A DNA stretch of 64,000 nucleotides, taken from the NCBI RefSeq assembly GCF_011320225.1, contig NZ_JAAOEN010000007.1, positions 183,253 to 247,252 of the forward strand, read 5' to 3'. Below the pieces are notes generated by a model that saw only the letters and a program-made list of their open reading frames with translations, was not told the origin of the DNA and made no database searches. Positions 15,817 through 25,443 of the stretch are shown here, piece after piece. Every line of letters begins with the position of its first letter. Within the stretch, counting starts at the first letter, position 1. This DNA is from Phytoactinopolyspora limicola. GTDB lineage: Bacteria > Actinomycetota > Actinomycetes > Jiangellales > Jiangellaceae. The position numbers and the translations under genes were made by a program.

Positions 15817-16569
15817 ATGCGTGCGCGATGCCTGATCGTCGACGACGAAGCCCCGGCCCGGGCCGAGTTACGCTACCTGCTCACCCAGTTCGACCACGTC
15901 CAAGTCGTGGGCGAAGCCACCAATGCCGAAGAGGCCCTCACCCTGCTCCGTTCCATCAGCTACGACGTGGTGCTCCTCGACATCCGGCTTCCTGGCGGCA
16001 CCGGGCTGGAGGTCGCCGAGACGCTGCGGGCGGCGCCGAGCCCACCCAAGGTCATCTTCACCACCGCCTATCCGGACTACGCCGTCGAGGCGTTCGACCT
16101 CGAAGCCGCCGACTACCTGGTTAAACCGTTCGACGCCGAACGGCTCGGCCGCGCTCTCGACCGTGCGCTGTCGGCCGGCCCGGACGACGAGGCCCTCCCC
16201 GCCGCACCCACGCCGCCCGAGCCGCGCACCTCCGACCCGCTGGGCCGCATTCCCGTGCAGCAAGGCGACCGGACCGTACTCGTCGACGAGGCGACGATCA
16301 TCTACGCCACCGCGGCCCGCGGGTACTCGTACCTCCAGTTGGCCACCGACCGGGTGCTGGTCAGCTTCTCGCTGAACGAGCTGGAGCGGCGGCTCGGCCG
16401 ATACTTCTTCCGTGCGCACCGCTCCCACCTGGTCAACCTCGACCACGTTCGCGAGCTGATCCCCGACTTCAAGGGTGCTCTGGTGCTGGTCATGGACGAC
16501 CACCGGCGCAGCCGGGTCGAGGTGTCGCGCCGCAAGACCCGCGAACTGCGCCGCCTGCTCGGCATGTGA
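15817..16569 (+). CDS. LytTR-family response regulator
   Basis: A 250-residue DNA-binding response regulator. The receiver domain occupies 1-120, with acidic residues at 9-11 (VDDE), phospho-acceptor Asp55 (VVLLDIRLPG) and the conserved Lys in YLVKPFDAE. An Ala/Pro-rich linker leads to the LytTR domain at about 150-248 (RGYSYLQLATDRVL, FFRAHRSHLVNLDHV). The ATG at 15817 is five bases after the kinase stop with GGGGTGAT upstream. It is phosphorylated by the LytS-type kinase and would bind paired repeats upstream of target promoters. The likely target is the symporter operon, but I found no clear LytTR direct repeats there. Confidence 0.93.
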   Translation: MRARCLIVDDEAPARAELRYLLTQFDHVQVVGEATNAEEALTLLRSISYDVVLLDIRLPGGTGLEVAETLRAAPSPPKVIFTTAYPDYAVEAFDLEAADYLVKPFDAERLGRALDRALSAGPDDEALPAAPTPPEPRTSDPLGRIPVQQGDRTVLVDEATIIYATAARGYSYLQLATDRVLVSFSLNELERRLGRYFFRAHRSHLVNLDHVRELIPDFKGALVLVMDDHRRSRVEVSRRKTRELRRLLGM

Positions 16570-16593
16570 GCGGCCGGGGTCGGCCGAGCGGTA

Positions 16594-17019
16594 TCAGTTG
16601 TCGGCCAGCCGGGCCTGCACGTGCGCGTCGCTAAGATTCTCAGTAGGGCGGGAGACGATCCACTGGTAACCGTAGGGATCCTTGACCCGGCCCTGGCGGT
16701 AACCATAAGCCATGTCGCCGACGGGGAACACCTCGCTGCCGCCGGCATCAAGGACGGCCTGGGCCACAGCGTCGGGGTCGTCGACGTTGAGCGTCAAGAT
16801 GATCGCCGACCCGCCAAGGGTGGTGGCGGCCGCGTCGTAGCTGTCCTCGTCTTTGACGTTGATGGTGCTGGCGCCGATCCGTAGTTCGGCGTAGACCACC
16901 GTGCCATCGCCGGCGGTGTAGCGGGTGATCAGCTCGGCGCCGAGGGCCTTGCGGTAGAACTCGATGGCCTCGTCGGCACCGCGGATCACGAGTTTGGGTA
17001 CAACCGTTGCTTCAGTCAT
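16594..17019 (-). CDS. VOC (glyoxalase/bleomycin-resistance fold) family protein
   Basis: A 141-residue PhnB/YdcJ-type VOC protein. Its paired beta-alpha-beta modules begin PKLVIRGADEAIEFYRKALG and DPDAVAQAVLDAGG, and it ends with the typical GRVKDPYGYQWIVSRP. Such proteins range from metal-dependent lyases and dioxygenases to antibiotic-binding proteins, and the sequence does not show which. The ATG at 17019 is the first in-frame ATG, but GGAGG is only one base away, so initiation may be leaderless or inefficient. It stands alone, convergent with the LytTR gene (24 bp gap) and downstream of the AraC gene on the same strand. Confidence 0.85.
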   Translation of the reverse strand: MTEATVVPKLVIRGADEAIEFYRKALGAELITRYTAGDGTVVYAELRIGASTINVKDEDSYDAAATTLGGSAIILTLNVDDPDAVAQAVLDAGGSEVFPVGDMAYGYRQGRVKDPYGYQWIVSRPTENLSDAHVQARLADN

Positions 17020-17162
17020 GCCTCCAGCATGCGCCGGGGGTGCGTCGCCGCGATTGGAATTTCTTGCCGCCGTCGCCAACGGTGGCGGGTTCTACCGGCC
17101 AGAGCAGGGAAAACCCTCCACCGTCGACCCTGAAAAACCTCCACCGTTGAGCCCACCCCGCG

Positions 17163-18077
17163 TCAGTCGGAGATGGGCACGTGGTTGGGTTCGGTTACCG
17201 AGCGAGGCTCGTAGGCCCCGGGGGTGATGCCGACGAGGCTGCGGAACTCGTTGATCAGGTGAGCTTGGTCGAAGTAGCCGTGCCGCGCAGCGACGTCAGC
17301 CCAGTCGATAGCCGCGTCGCGCCCGTAGCCCGGCTCGCCGATCCGACCAGCCGGCTCGCCGATCCGACCAGCCGGCTCGCCGATCCGACCAGCCGGCGCC
17401 GATGCGGAGACCTCACCGAGGACCCGCTGCAGCCGCATCACCCGGGCGAACGGCTTGGGGTTGAGCCCGACGGTGGCCCGGAAGCGGCGGCTGAACGTCG
17501 ACGGCAGGAAACCTAGCTGGTCGGCGACGGCCTGCACGGGTGTGCCCCGCCGCAGCGCCTGGACACCGAAGTCCAGTGCGGGGTCCGGGGGTGACCCGGG
17601 CGCGGCCCGCATGAGGTCGGGCCGGATGACCCGTCGCAGTAGTAGCCGCTCCAGGGTGGACATCATGGCCGCCGGGGACGGTTGCTCGAGCAGCCGTTCC
17701 CGCAGCGTGCTGCCGTCGCGCCCCCACAACACGTCGAGTCCGATCACCGGCTCGGCCAGCGTGTCGGCGGGTGGGTGGAAGAACGGGACCGCACCGCCGG
17801 CGCGGAACGATACGCCGAGGCAGTGGCGTTGTTCGGCGGCGTCGATCCGCACCGGCCGGGCGAGTGGTCCGCAGAGTCCGGCGCCGTTCGAGATACTCGG
17901 GTGGCGCGCGCCCTCGTCATACCAGTGAATGGTGTCGGCGGCAAGGTTGATCACGATCTGCATCGTGCCGTTGGGCACGGCGCGTTCCAGGCCGGCCAAG
18001 GCTGGCTCGTCGACATACCAGATGGCGTCGACGAACGCAGCGAGGTCGGCTACCGGCGGGCGCGATGTGAACACCAC
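17163..18077 (-). CDS. AraC-family transcriptional regulator with internal 21 bp repeat
   Basis: A 304-residue regulator. The N-terminal ~150 residues are a sensing domain of the type found in many actinobacterial AraC proteins (FTSRPPVADLAAFVDAIWYVDEP, then GVSFRAGGAVPFF). The C-terminus carries the two AraC helix-turn-helix motifs: TPVQAVADQLGFLPSTFSRRF and, after an insert, DWADVAARHGYFDQAHLINE with GITPGAY. Between the motifs a PAGRIGE unit is repeated three times (about 228-249), lengthening the linker helix region. The start is uncertain: the GTG at 18077 fits the family N-terminus, while the frame is open to 18161. Target unknown; the VOC gene on the same strand is one candidate. Confidence 0.8.
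   Translation of the reverse strand: MVFTSRPPVADLAAFVDAIWYVDEPALAGLERAVPNGTMQIVINLAADTIHWYDEGARHPSISNGAGLCGPLARPVRIDAAEQRHCLGVSFRAGGAVPFFHPPADTLAEPVIGLDVLWGRDGSTLRERLLEQPSPAAMMSTLERLLLRRVIRPDLMRAAPGSPPDPALDFGVQALRRGTPVQAVADQLGFLPSTFSRRFRATVGLNPKPFARVMRLQRVLGEVSASAPAGRIGEPAGRIGEPAGRIGEPGYGRDAAIDWADVAARHGYFDQAHLINEFRSLVGITPGAYEPRSVTEPNHVPISD
17331..17393. repeat. Three-copy 21 bp tandem repeat inside the AraC gene
   Basis: Three exact copies of CGGCTCGCCGATCCGACCAG plus C, in frame, adding three PAGRIGE units between the two DNA-binding helices of the regulator. The exact identity of the copies suggests recent slippage expansion. Confidence 0.9.
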
Positions 18078-18134
18078 ACGTCCGAGCCTACCCACGTGGG
18101 GCCAATCCCGCCCCGCGCACGCCGCCGCACCGCC

Positions 18135-18170
18135 CGGTGATCGTTGCTGGAAATCCGGCAACGATCACCG
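18135..18170 (-). terminator. Hairpin after ilvC
   Basis: Arms 18135-18150 (CGGTGATCGTTGCTGG) and 18155-18170 with one G:T pair and an AAAT loop, 30 bases past the ilvC stop. It probably marks the end of the ilv operon; no T-tract follows. It belongs to the TGATCG hairpin group. Confidence 0.65.
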
Positions 18171-18199
18171 AGGCGAGTGTCGTGAACCCGGGCGGAAGG

Positions 18200-19314
<1,115 letters not shown>

Positions 19315-19338
19315 AGGCATGATCATCTGGCTGGGTGG

Positions 19339-19872
19339 TCAGGCGGTGCGATCGAGGCGGTCCAGCGGGCGCAAGGTGCGATCGGTGATGGAACGCGCAC
19401 CGCGGCCCACCGCCACCACGCCGGATTGTACGAGTTCGCGGATTCCGTAGGGTTCGAGGACCCGCAACAGCGCGTCCAGCTTGTCGGGCGATCCCGTGGC
19501 TTCGATGGTCACCGCATCGGCAGCGACGTCGATCACCTTCGCCCGGAACAGCTCCACGGTCTGCAGGATGTGCGGGCGGGTCTCGTTGTCCGTACGCACC
19601 TTGAGCAGCAGCAGCTCCCGCTGCACCGACTGCGTCGGTTCCAACTCCACGATCTTGATGACGTTGACGAGTTTGTTGAGTTGTTTCGTGACCTGCTCCA
19701 GTGGAGAGTCTTCGACGTCGACGACGACGGTCATCCGCGACACCGCCGGATACTCCGTTGGACCAACCGCCAGCGAGTCGATGTTGAAACCGCGCCGCGA
19801 GAACAGCGACGCGATCCGCGCCAGCACGCCGGGTTTGTTCTCGACCAGCACCGACAACGTATGCTTGCTCAC
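19339..19872 (-). CDS. ilvN: Acetolactate synthase small (regulatory) subunit
   Basis: Regulatory subunit that activates IlvB and confers feedback inhibition by valine. The N-terminal ACT domain (about 1-80) starts [20 protein letters not shown] and continues [17 protein letters not shown]. The C-terminal ALS_ss domain contains [19 protein letters not shown] and [21 protein letters not shown]. Length, 177 residues, is typical of the long IlvN form. The true start is the GTG at 19872, which overlaps the ilvB stop as GTGA, so the two subunits are translated in step. Longer frames upstream lie inside ilvB. Confidence 0.95.
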   Translation of the reverse strand: MSKHTLSVLVENKPGVLARIASLFSRRGFNIDSLAVGPTEYPAVSRMTVVVDVEDSPLEQVTKQLNKLVNVIKIVELEPTQSVQRELLLLKVRTDNETRPHILQTVELFRAKVIDVAADAVTIEATGSPDKLDALLRVLEPYGIRELVQSGVVAVGRGARSITDRTLRPLDRLDRTA

Positions 19873-21638
19873 TCTTCTTCGCTCCTGTCCCAGTCCGGCG
19901 CCATACCTTTGGCGATCTGGATCTCGTCGTTGCTGGTTCCGGCGGCCACCATCGGCCACACCATCGCATCGCGGTGCACCCCGAAGTCGACCACCACCGG
20001 GCGGTCGTCAACGGCCATCGCCTTCTCGATGGTGGCGTCGACGTCGTCGGCCTTGTCGCAGCGCAGCCCGACACAGCCGTAGGCCTCGGCAAGTTTGGCG
20101 AAGTCGGGGATGCGCTGGCTGTGCAGGTCGGTGTTGGAGTAACGCTTGTTGTAGAACAGCGTCTGCCACTGCCGGACCATCCCGAGGCTAGCGTTGTTGA
20201 TCACCGCCACCTTGATCGGGATACCTTCGATGGCGCAGGTGGCCAGCTCCTGATTGGTCATCTGGAAGCAGCCGTCGCCGTCGATCGCCCACACGGTGGA
20301 ATCCGGCTTGCCGACCTTGGCCCCCATCGCCGCCGGGACCGCGAACCCCATGGTGCCGAGCCCGCCGGAGTTCAGCCAGGTGCCGGGTTTCTCGTACGAG
20401 ATGAACTGCGACGCCCACATCTGGTGCTGGCCGACACCAGCGACGTAAAGCGCGTCCGGTCCGGCGATCTTGCCGAGACGATCGATGACGTGTTGCGGGG
20501 CCAACTCGTCGCCCTCCGGTGCGGTGAACCCCAACGGGTACCGGTCGAGCCACTGGTTGAGCTGGCTCCACCACCCGGCGTGATCACCCTGCCGGCCCGC
20601 GGTGTGCTCCGCGCGCACGGCGGTGATCAAGTCGGAGATCACCTCTTTGCAGTCGCCGACGATCGGCACGTCGGCCACTCGGTTCTTGGAGATCTCCGCT
20701 GGGTCGATGTCGGCGTGTACGACGGTGGCCCCGGGGGCGAACGACGACAGCTTGCCGGTCACGCGGTCGTCGAACCGGGCACCAAGTGCGATGATGAGAT
20801 CCGACTTCTGCAGCGACGTAACCGCCGCCACCGTGCCGTGCATACCCGGCATACCCAGGTGCTGGGGGTGGCTGTCCGGGAAAGCGCCCCGCGCGGTGAG
20901 CGTCGTGACCACCGGCAGCCCGGCCAGCTCAGCCAGCTCACGCAGCTCGGCCCAGGCGCGGGCCCGCAGCACACCACCGCCGACGTACAGGACGGGGCGC
21001 TTCGAGGTGACGATGAGCCGGGCCGCCTCGCGGATCTGCTTGGCATGCGGCCGGGTGGTGGGGTGGTACCCGGGCATGTCCAGCATGGCCGGCCAGTCGA
21101 ATGTGGTGGTCATCTGCATGGCGTCTTTGGCCACGTCGACGAGCACCGGGCCGGGCCGGCCGGTCGAGGCGATATGGAACGCTTCGGCCACCGTGCGCGG
21201 GATCTCCGCCGGATCGGTGACCAGGTAGTTGTGTTTGGTGATCGGCATGGTGATGCCGCGGATGTCGGCTTCTTGGAAGGCATCGGTACCGATGGCGGCG
21301 GTAGCCACCTGGCCGGTGATCGCCACCATAGGCACGGAATCCATGTACGCGTCGGCGATCGGGGTGACCAGGTTGGTGGCGCCTGGCCCGGACGTAGCGA
21401 TACACACCCCGACCTTCCCGGTGGCCAGTGCATACCCTTCGGCGGCATGCCCCGCTCCCTGCTCGTGCCGGACGAGGATGTGCCGGATCTGCTGGGAGTC
21501 GAAGATGGGATCATAGGCGGGGAGGATCGCCCCACCTGGGATGCCGAATACGGTGTCGACGCCGGCTTCCTCAAGCGAGCGGATCAGGCTCGCCGCACCA
21601 GTCATCGTCGTCGCGTCGTCGCGTCGTTCCTGCACCAT
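19869..21638 (-). CDS. ilvB: Acetolactate synthase large (catalytic) subunit
   Basis: Thiamine-diphosphate- and FAD-dependent enzyme that condenses two pyruvates, or pyruvate with 2-oxobutyrate, as the first common step of branched-chain amino acid synthesis. TPP activation Glu lies in [17 protein letters not shown]. The central FAD region includes [18 protein letters not shown], and the TPP/Mg motif is [18 protein letters not shown]. The ATG at 21638 has AGAGG six bases upstream, giving 589 residues, the normal size. Longer frames run through the attenuator and are discarded. Transcription is controlled by the leader-peptide attenuator 62-154 bases upstream. Confidence 0.97.
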   Translation of the reverse strand: MVQERRDDATTMTGAASLIRSLEEAGVDTVFGIPGGAILPAYDPIFDSQQIRHILVRHEQGAGHAAEGYALATGKVGVCIATSGPGATNLVTPIADAYMDSVPMVAITGQVATAAIGTDAFQEADIRGITMPITKHNYLVTDPAEIPRTVAEAFHIASTGRPGPVLVDVAKDAMQMTTTFDWPAMLDMPGYHPTTRPHAKQIREAARLIVTSKRPVLYVGGGVLRARAWAELRELAELAGLPVVTTLTARGAFPDSHPQHLGMPGMHGTVAAVTSLQKSDLIIALGARFDDRVTGKLSSFAPGATVVHADIDPAEISKNRVADVPIVGDCKEVISDLITAVRAEHTAGRQGDHAGWWSQLNQWLDRYPLGFTAPEGDELAPQHVIDRLGKIAGPDALYVAGVGQHQMWASQFISYEKPGTWLNSGGLGTMGFAVPAAMGAKVGKPDSTVWAIDGDGCFQMTNQELATCAIEGIPIKVAVINNASLGMVRQWQTLFYNKRYSNTDLHSQRIPDFAKLAEAYGCVGLRCDKADDVDATIEKAMAVDDRPVVVDFGVHRDAMVWPMVAAGTSNDEIQIAKGMAPDWDRSEEE

Positions 21639-21699
21639 GTGGGCCTCTTCTGCCTCGTCGTCCCCTACTTGACCTGCGTTCCGGCATTCCCGTGACAAC

Positions 21700-21733
21700 A
21701 AAAAACCCCTCGGCCCGAGGGCTCACGAGGGGT
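21700..21733 (-). terminator. ilvB attenuator: intrinsic terminator
   Basis: Read on the minus strand, ACCCCTCG (21733-21726) pairs with CGAGGGGT (21712-21705), with an additional internal CCCTCGG/CCGAGGG stem, and runs straight into TTTTTT. It is a canonical rho-independent terminator placed 62 bases before the ilvB start and just after a leader peptide with branched-chain codons, hence the attenuator. Confidence 0.9.
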
Positions 21734-21764
21734 AGCGCGCCGACGATGTGTCGTCGAACGCGCT
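21734..21764 (-). promoter_or_regulatory. ilvB attenuator: pause/antiterminator hairpin
   Basis: AGCGCG-TT-CGACGA-CACA-TCGTCG-G-CGCGCT forms a strong two-part stem that begins one base inside the leader-peptide stop codon and ends one base before the terminator stem. A ribosome stalled on the Ile-Leu-Val-Leu codons would change which of these stems can form. Confidence 0.75.
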
Positions 21765-21792
21765 AAGGAAGTACGAGAATGTCGTATCGCAC
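21763..21792 (-). CDS. ilv leader peptide (MRYDILVLP)
   Basis: A nine-codon open frame, GTG CGA TAC GAC ATT CTC GTA CTT CCT TAG, encoding M-R-Y-D-I-L-V-L-P. Four consecutive codons specify Ile, Leu, Val and Leu, the products of the operon. The design and position match actinomycete ilvB leader peptides (which contain an ILVL run), so translation speed would report branched-chain aminoacyl-tRNA supply. The ribosome binding site is weak (TAGG about 13 bases upstream). The promoter should lie between about 21800 and 21900; CAATAT near 21870 on the minus strand is a possible -10 element. Confidence 0.85.
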   Translation of the reverse strand: MRYDILVLP

Positions 21793-22065
21793 GGAAGTAC
21801 CGTGACCTACCGTGGTGGTCCGCGTCAAGCACATCGCGCAGATATCTCACCATCCGGACCTTGGGTCCGCATATTGAACTACGACGGCTGTCGTGGCTGG
21901 TCAGCTGCGGTGAGCCTGATCTACCTGCGCACAGAGTGGAGTTAGTGCGTGATCGGAGTGCCATCAGTGTCGCCAGAACAACACCTCCGCCGCTCCAACG
22001 CTGCACCGACTCCACTCCTTTCACCAACACCACTCCATTCGCCAACTCCAACCCCCAGGGCGCAG

Positions 22066-22180
22066 CCACAAGGAAGCTTGCTGCAACCGCACCCTCGCCA
22101 TAAGGAAGCTTGTGGTTGCCTGGACGACAGTAAGGAAGCTTGCTGCAACGCCGGTCTAGCCATAAGGAAGCTTGCTGCCG
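22066..22180. repeat. Phased SD-like repeat element, copy A
   Basis: The 10-mer AAGGAAGCTT recurs at 22070, 22102, 22132 and 22164, i.e. spaced 32, 30 and 32 bp, each followed by variants of GCTGCAAC. The same word and the same 32-30-32 phasing recur at 25989 and 55073. The element is intergenic, between the ilv promoter and the 22738 gene. The surrounding 21793-22737 DNA contains no gene I would support; short frames there encode only repeat peptides. Confidence 0.8.
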
Positions 22181-22402
22181 CTCGACCGCCACGGCATGCC
22201 GACCGGCCGTCGTGAACGTGAGCTTCGGCGATTCGCGGCTGGGCCGTTCCGCGATGTTCCCGTAGCGGGCCGGTCACATTTGCGGGCTCCCAGTTGTCAA
22301 AGAGCTGACCGACCACAACCCCACGGCGTGGATTGGATGCCGTGGGCCACCCACGATTCGGAGGATCGATCGATGCCCGCACGGATGGAGAATCCGGCAA
22401 CG

Positions 22403-22568
22403 CTAGTGTGTCGCGCCGGAGATCCGCGTCTGAAGTTGGTGGTCAGGTGGATGCATCGCAAGGCGCCGGAGGAGGTCGATGTGGTGCATCGATCGACGAC
22501 GGCAACGCAGCGAGGCGCCGCCTGGGCACTAAATTCAGACGCACGGATCTCCCGGCGCGACACACTAG
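22403..22568. mobile_element. MITE-like element with ~35 bp terminal inverted repeats
   Basis: A 166 bp element. The left end CTAGTGTGTCGCGCCGG (22403 on) and the right end (…CCGGCGCGACACACTAG, ending 22568) are near-perfect inverted repeats for about 35 bases, differing by two single-base indels and a few mismatches. The interior has no transposase, so it would be non-autonomous. The CTAG at each tip is palindromic and may be the duplicated target. No second full copy is in this window, but its tip word recurs at four other sites. Confidence 0.6.
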
Positions 22569-22737
22569 TTCCCGACGCCCTGCCCGCGCTCGCCGCGATC
22601 AATGAGGCGCTCCAGAAGGTCCGGCCCGCAACGTCGTCGATAATGGACGCACAACCCGGAAGATGTGATCGATGAACCACCAGGAATGGCTCGCCCGGCT
22701 GGGGTCAACCGGGTAACCCGGCTACCGCGAGGGCTAC

Positions 22738-23370
22738 TCACTCGATCAGCAGCCGGATTCGGCTTGCCCGGAGCTGCCCCGGACGTCGTCGTGTCAGCAT
22801 GCTGGCCGACGCCACCACCCCTAAGCCGGCTACGAACACCCACGCCGTCCAGCCAGATCCGTCGTGCAACGGCCACGCCCACCACGCATACTCCCGATCT
22901 CCGGCGGCCGTCACGGTGGCCCCAAAGGCGGCGCAGCCCAGCGGCACCAGCATCACCGCCAGGTTTGCCAGTACCGGCCCAACCACCCGCGCCACCAGGA
23001 CGCCGACGGCGATATACCCCATGGTGTTGCGGACCACCATCAACGATTCCGCCGACGGCACCCATGCCATGGTGATGACGGCCGCCACGATCTGGCTGAA
23101 CACGACAACACCCAACAGGGCTAGGTCGTACGCCGGCGGCGTGCGCACCGCGATCGCTTCCTGATCCGGCTCACCGCGGGTCATATTCCACTGAGCCAGC
23201 CACGCCACTAGACACGGCGCCAAGACGGAGAGCGGCAAGGGGAAGTCCACACCGGACAGTGCCCTCGGCACACCGACCGTTGCCGACGCCAGCACCCCGG
23301 CCGTCACCACCACCAGGACCGCCACGACGACCGTCAGCCACCAGCGGCGCGCGGCCAGGTACCACCTCAC
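22738..23370 (-). CDS. Integral membrane protein of an ABC-linked operon, unknown function
   Basis: A 210-residue protein with about six hydrophobic helices (near 12-32, 45-62, 82-100, 115-133, 137-155, 168-188) and a basic tail. No catalytic motif is visible. The GTG start overlaps the stop of the preceding membrane protein as GTGA. With that protein and the ABC ATPase upstream it forms a three-gene operon, so it is probably a membrane component of the same exporter. The family is not recognised; a permease or an immunity-type role are both possible. Confidence 0.7.
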   Translation of the reverse strand: MRWYLAARRWWLTVVVAVLVVVTAGVLASATVGVPRALSGVDFPLPLSVLAPCLVAWLAQWNMTRGEPDQEAIAVRTPPAYDLALLGVVVFSQIVAAVITMAWVPSAESLMVVRNTMGYIAVGVLVARVVGPVLANLAVMLVPLGCAAFGATVTAAGDREYAWWAWPLHDGSGWTAWVFVAGLGVVASASMLTRRRPGQLRASRIRLLIE

Positions 23371-24617
23371 TCGTCCCGCTCCGGCGTGTTCACGGCGGCC
23401 TGGTCGGCGGCCTGCGCCGGGTCAGCGAAGCCGCACGCCGAGAGGACGTCCAGCTCGCTCCGATACCAGTTCAGCTGCTCCGGCGGTGCCATGTGCTCGT
23501 GTACTGCCCGGCTCTGCCGGAGAGCGTCGACGGGAATGACGGACTCGACGCCGGCATCGCTGACACCCACCGTGAGGTGCAGCCAGCCGGCCACCCGATC
23601 CTCGGTGTCGAAGAACACGTCGGTGACGCCGTTCTCACACACCACACTGGGCATCAGGTGTGCGGCCACCGTCGCCCGCACTCGGTCGGGGTCGAGCCCG
23701 GTCACGTCGAAACTGAGCGGATCTAACTCAGGTGGATATTCGAGCCCGGCCGCGTCTAGCCGCTCCAACGGCTCGGCTGCCCACACCCGCACATCATCGG
23801 CCACCCGATGCTGCTCCGGCCAGATACACAGCTCTGGTTCAGCGTCGTAGCAGCTAGCGTCCGCCATCGGTCGCGGTTGCGTCGGCGTCCAGTCCATCGG
23901 GGCGACGAGACGTACTGCGACGACGCCCGAGACGGCCAGTGGCAGCACGGCCACGATCCGCCAGGCCGGGCGGAGTAAAGCGAACCCAACCACCGCTACC
24001 AGCGCCGCGCCGTAGAACAGCACGGGCGCCCACAACGCCGCCGGGTCCGGAACCTCGTCCAACCAGCAGCAGGTGTCCAGGCCGGTGCCGACGATATGCC
24101 GGAGCCAGACCGGCTCCATGGCCGGTGGCATCGCACCCAGCAGGTACGAGCCGATGGCGACGAGCGGCACGGCCATCACCACCGGCAACAGCCGTCCGAC
24201 GACATACCCCACGGCCGTGTGGGCCGCGAGCAGCAGGATGAAGACACCAACGATCCTCGGCTCCGGCCCGCCCGGTGTGCCACCGGGAGGCAGATAGAGC
24301 CACAACGACAGGCCGAGGGCGGCCAGACCTAGCAGACCAACCGGCCAGCACACATTCAGCATCAGGCGGATCGGAGAGCGGACGGGAATGCCGACAGCGC
24401 GCTCCAGGCGACGGCTGCGAAATCCGTCCCAGGCCGCACATACCGCGCAGGCCGGCGCCACAAAGATCATCAGCAAGACGCCGGCAGCAGTTGCCGAGAC
24501 CCAGTACCGGTCGTCCACCGGTGGACTGTCAGCAGCGTAGACAGCGATGAAGATGGCTACGACGGGCAATGCCCACGGCGCCCACGAACCTCGCAACACA
24601 ACCCCGACCGGCGGCAC
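23367..24617 (-). CDS. ABC-associated membrane protein (DUF7224-like), putative permease
   Basis: A 416-residue protein. Residues 1-250 hold about six membrane helices (WALPVVAIFIAVYAADSP is the first). The C-terminal ~140 residues are soluble and include YDAEPELCIWPEQHRV, which recalls the CxWPE motif of actinomycete permeases adjacent to ABC ATPases (DUF7224-type); this is from memory and moderate. The frame extends to 24740 inside the ATPase gene. I start it at the GTG at 24617, five bases after the ATPase stop. It is probably the transmembrane half of the exporter whose ATPase is encoded upstream. Confidence 0.7.
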   Translation of the reverse strand: MPPVGVVLRGSWAPWALPVVAIFIAVYAADSPPVDDRYWVSATAAGVLLMIFVAPACAVCAAWDGFRSRRLERAVGIPVRSPIRLMLNVCWPVGLLGLAALGLSLWLYLPPGGTPGGPEPRIVGVFILLLAAHTAVGYVVGRLLPVVMAVPLVAIGSYLLGAMPPAMEPVWLRHIVGTGLDTCCWLDEVPDPAALWAPVLFYGAALVAVVGFALLRPAWRIVAVLPLAVSGVVAVRLVAPMDWTPTQPRPMADASCYDAEPELCIWPEQHRVADDVRVWAAEPLERLDAAGLEYPPELDPLSFDVTGLDPDRVRATVAAHLMPSVVCENGVTDVFFDTEDRVAGWLHLTVGVSDAGVESVIPVDALRQSRAVHEHMAPPEQLNWYRSELDVLSACGFADPAQAADQAAVNTPERDE

Positions 24618-24621
24618 CGAC

Positions 24622-25374
24622 CTAGTCCTCTCGTACAACGAGCCTGGCGTAGGCCGCCTCGACCCGCTGCTCGGGCCGCGTATCGCCCGGAGCGACGGCA
24701 AGAAACGACGCCATGTCGCCGTGCTGCCGAACCCGCCCATCGGCGAGCACCACGACGTCGTCGTACATGGAGGTCAGGTCTTCGGTCTGATGCGTCGACA
24801 CAACAACCGCTGCCGTCTCCCGGAGATCCGCCACCAACTCCCGGAACACGTGACGTTGCCCTGGGTCGAGCCCCGCCGTGGGTTCGTCCATGACGATGTA
24901 GTCGGCGTCATGGACGAGGCCCTGCGCGATCGCCATCCGGCGCAGTTGCCCGCCGGACAATTGACCGGATGGCCGGGAAGCTAGATCGGTCAGCCGCACC
25001 CGGTCGAGGGCCGACTCCGAGGCGTCCCACGCAGCAGAACGCGTCATACCTTTCAGCCAACCGCAGTAGGCGACCTGCTCTCGTACTCGCAGCCCGGGAA
25101 CGGCCGTTACGTGCTGCGGGATCCAGGCGATCCGGCGGCGGAACTGGCGCACACCGGACCGGCCCTGCGGGTCGAGTCCGTCGAGACCGACCGTGCCCGC
25201 CCGTGGGCGCAGCGCCGTCACGGCGACACCCAGCAGCGTCGATTTACCCGCGCCGTTGGGCCCAAGCACCACGGTGGCCTTCGCGTCGAAGCCGAGCGAC
25301 AACCCGTCGAAGACCAGAGACTTCCTGCGATAACCGAAGACAATGCTGTCCAGCGTCAGCGACATCCTCAACAT
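24622..25374 (-). CDS. ABC transporter ATP-binding protein
   Basis: A 250-residue nucleotide-binding subunit. Walker A is LGPNGAGKST (about 37-46), the Q-loop lies in IAWIPQHVTAVPG, the signature is GQLSGGQLRRMAIAQGL, Walker B is YIVMDEPTAGLD and the switch His is in STHQTED. The CcmA-like layout fits ABC-2 type exporters of peptides, antibiotics or lipids. The first ATG (25374) lacks a good ribosome binding site; the ATG three codons later has GAGG too close, so the exact start is open. It is the first gene of the ATPase-membrane-membrane operon. Confidence 0.92.
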   Translation of the reverse strand: MLRMSLTLDSIVFGYRRKSLVFDGLSLGFDAKATVVLGPNGAGKSTLLGVAVTALRPRAGTVGLDGLDPQGRSGVRQFRRRIAWIPQHVTAVPGLRVREQVAYCGWLKGMTRSAAWDASESALDRVRLTDLASRPSGQLSGGQLRRMAIAQGLVHDADYIVMDEPTAGLDPGQRHVFRELVADLRETAAVVVSTHQTEDLTSMYDDVVVLADGRVRQHGDMASFLAVAPGDTRPEQRVEAAYARLVVRED

Positions 25375-25443
25375 CCCGTGCCGTAGCGCCCCCGGTGCGG
25401 GCGCTGATCAACGGTGAGTACACCACGGACCGGCCACGAGACA

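Noticed and set aside
21665-22192. 175-codon minus-strand frame through the ilv leader and SD-like repeats
   Set aside because: It crosses the attenuator terminator and the repeat element in the wrong frame for MRYDILVLP and shows no protein-like composition.
22172-22680. Overlapping frames across the MITE-like element
   Set aside because: Both strands stay open only because of the inverted repeat. There is no recognisable domain and no start signal.
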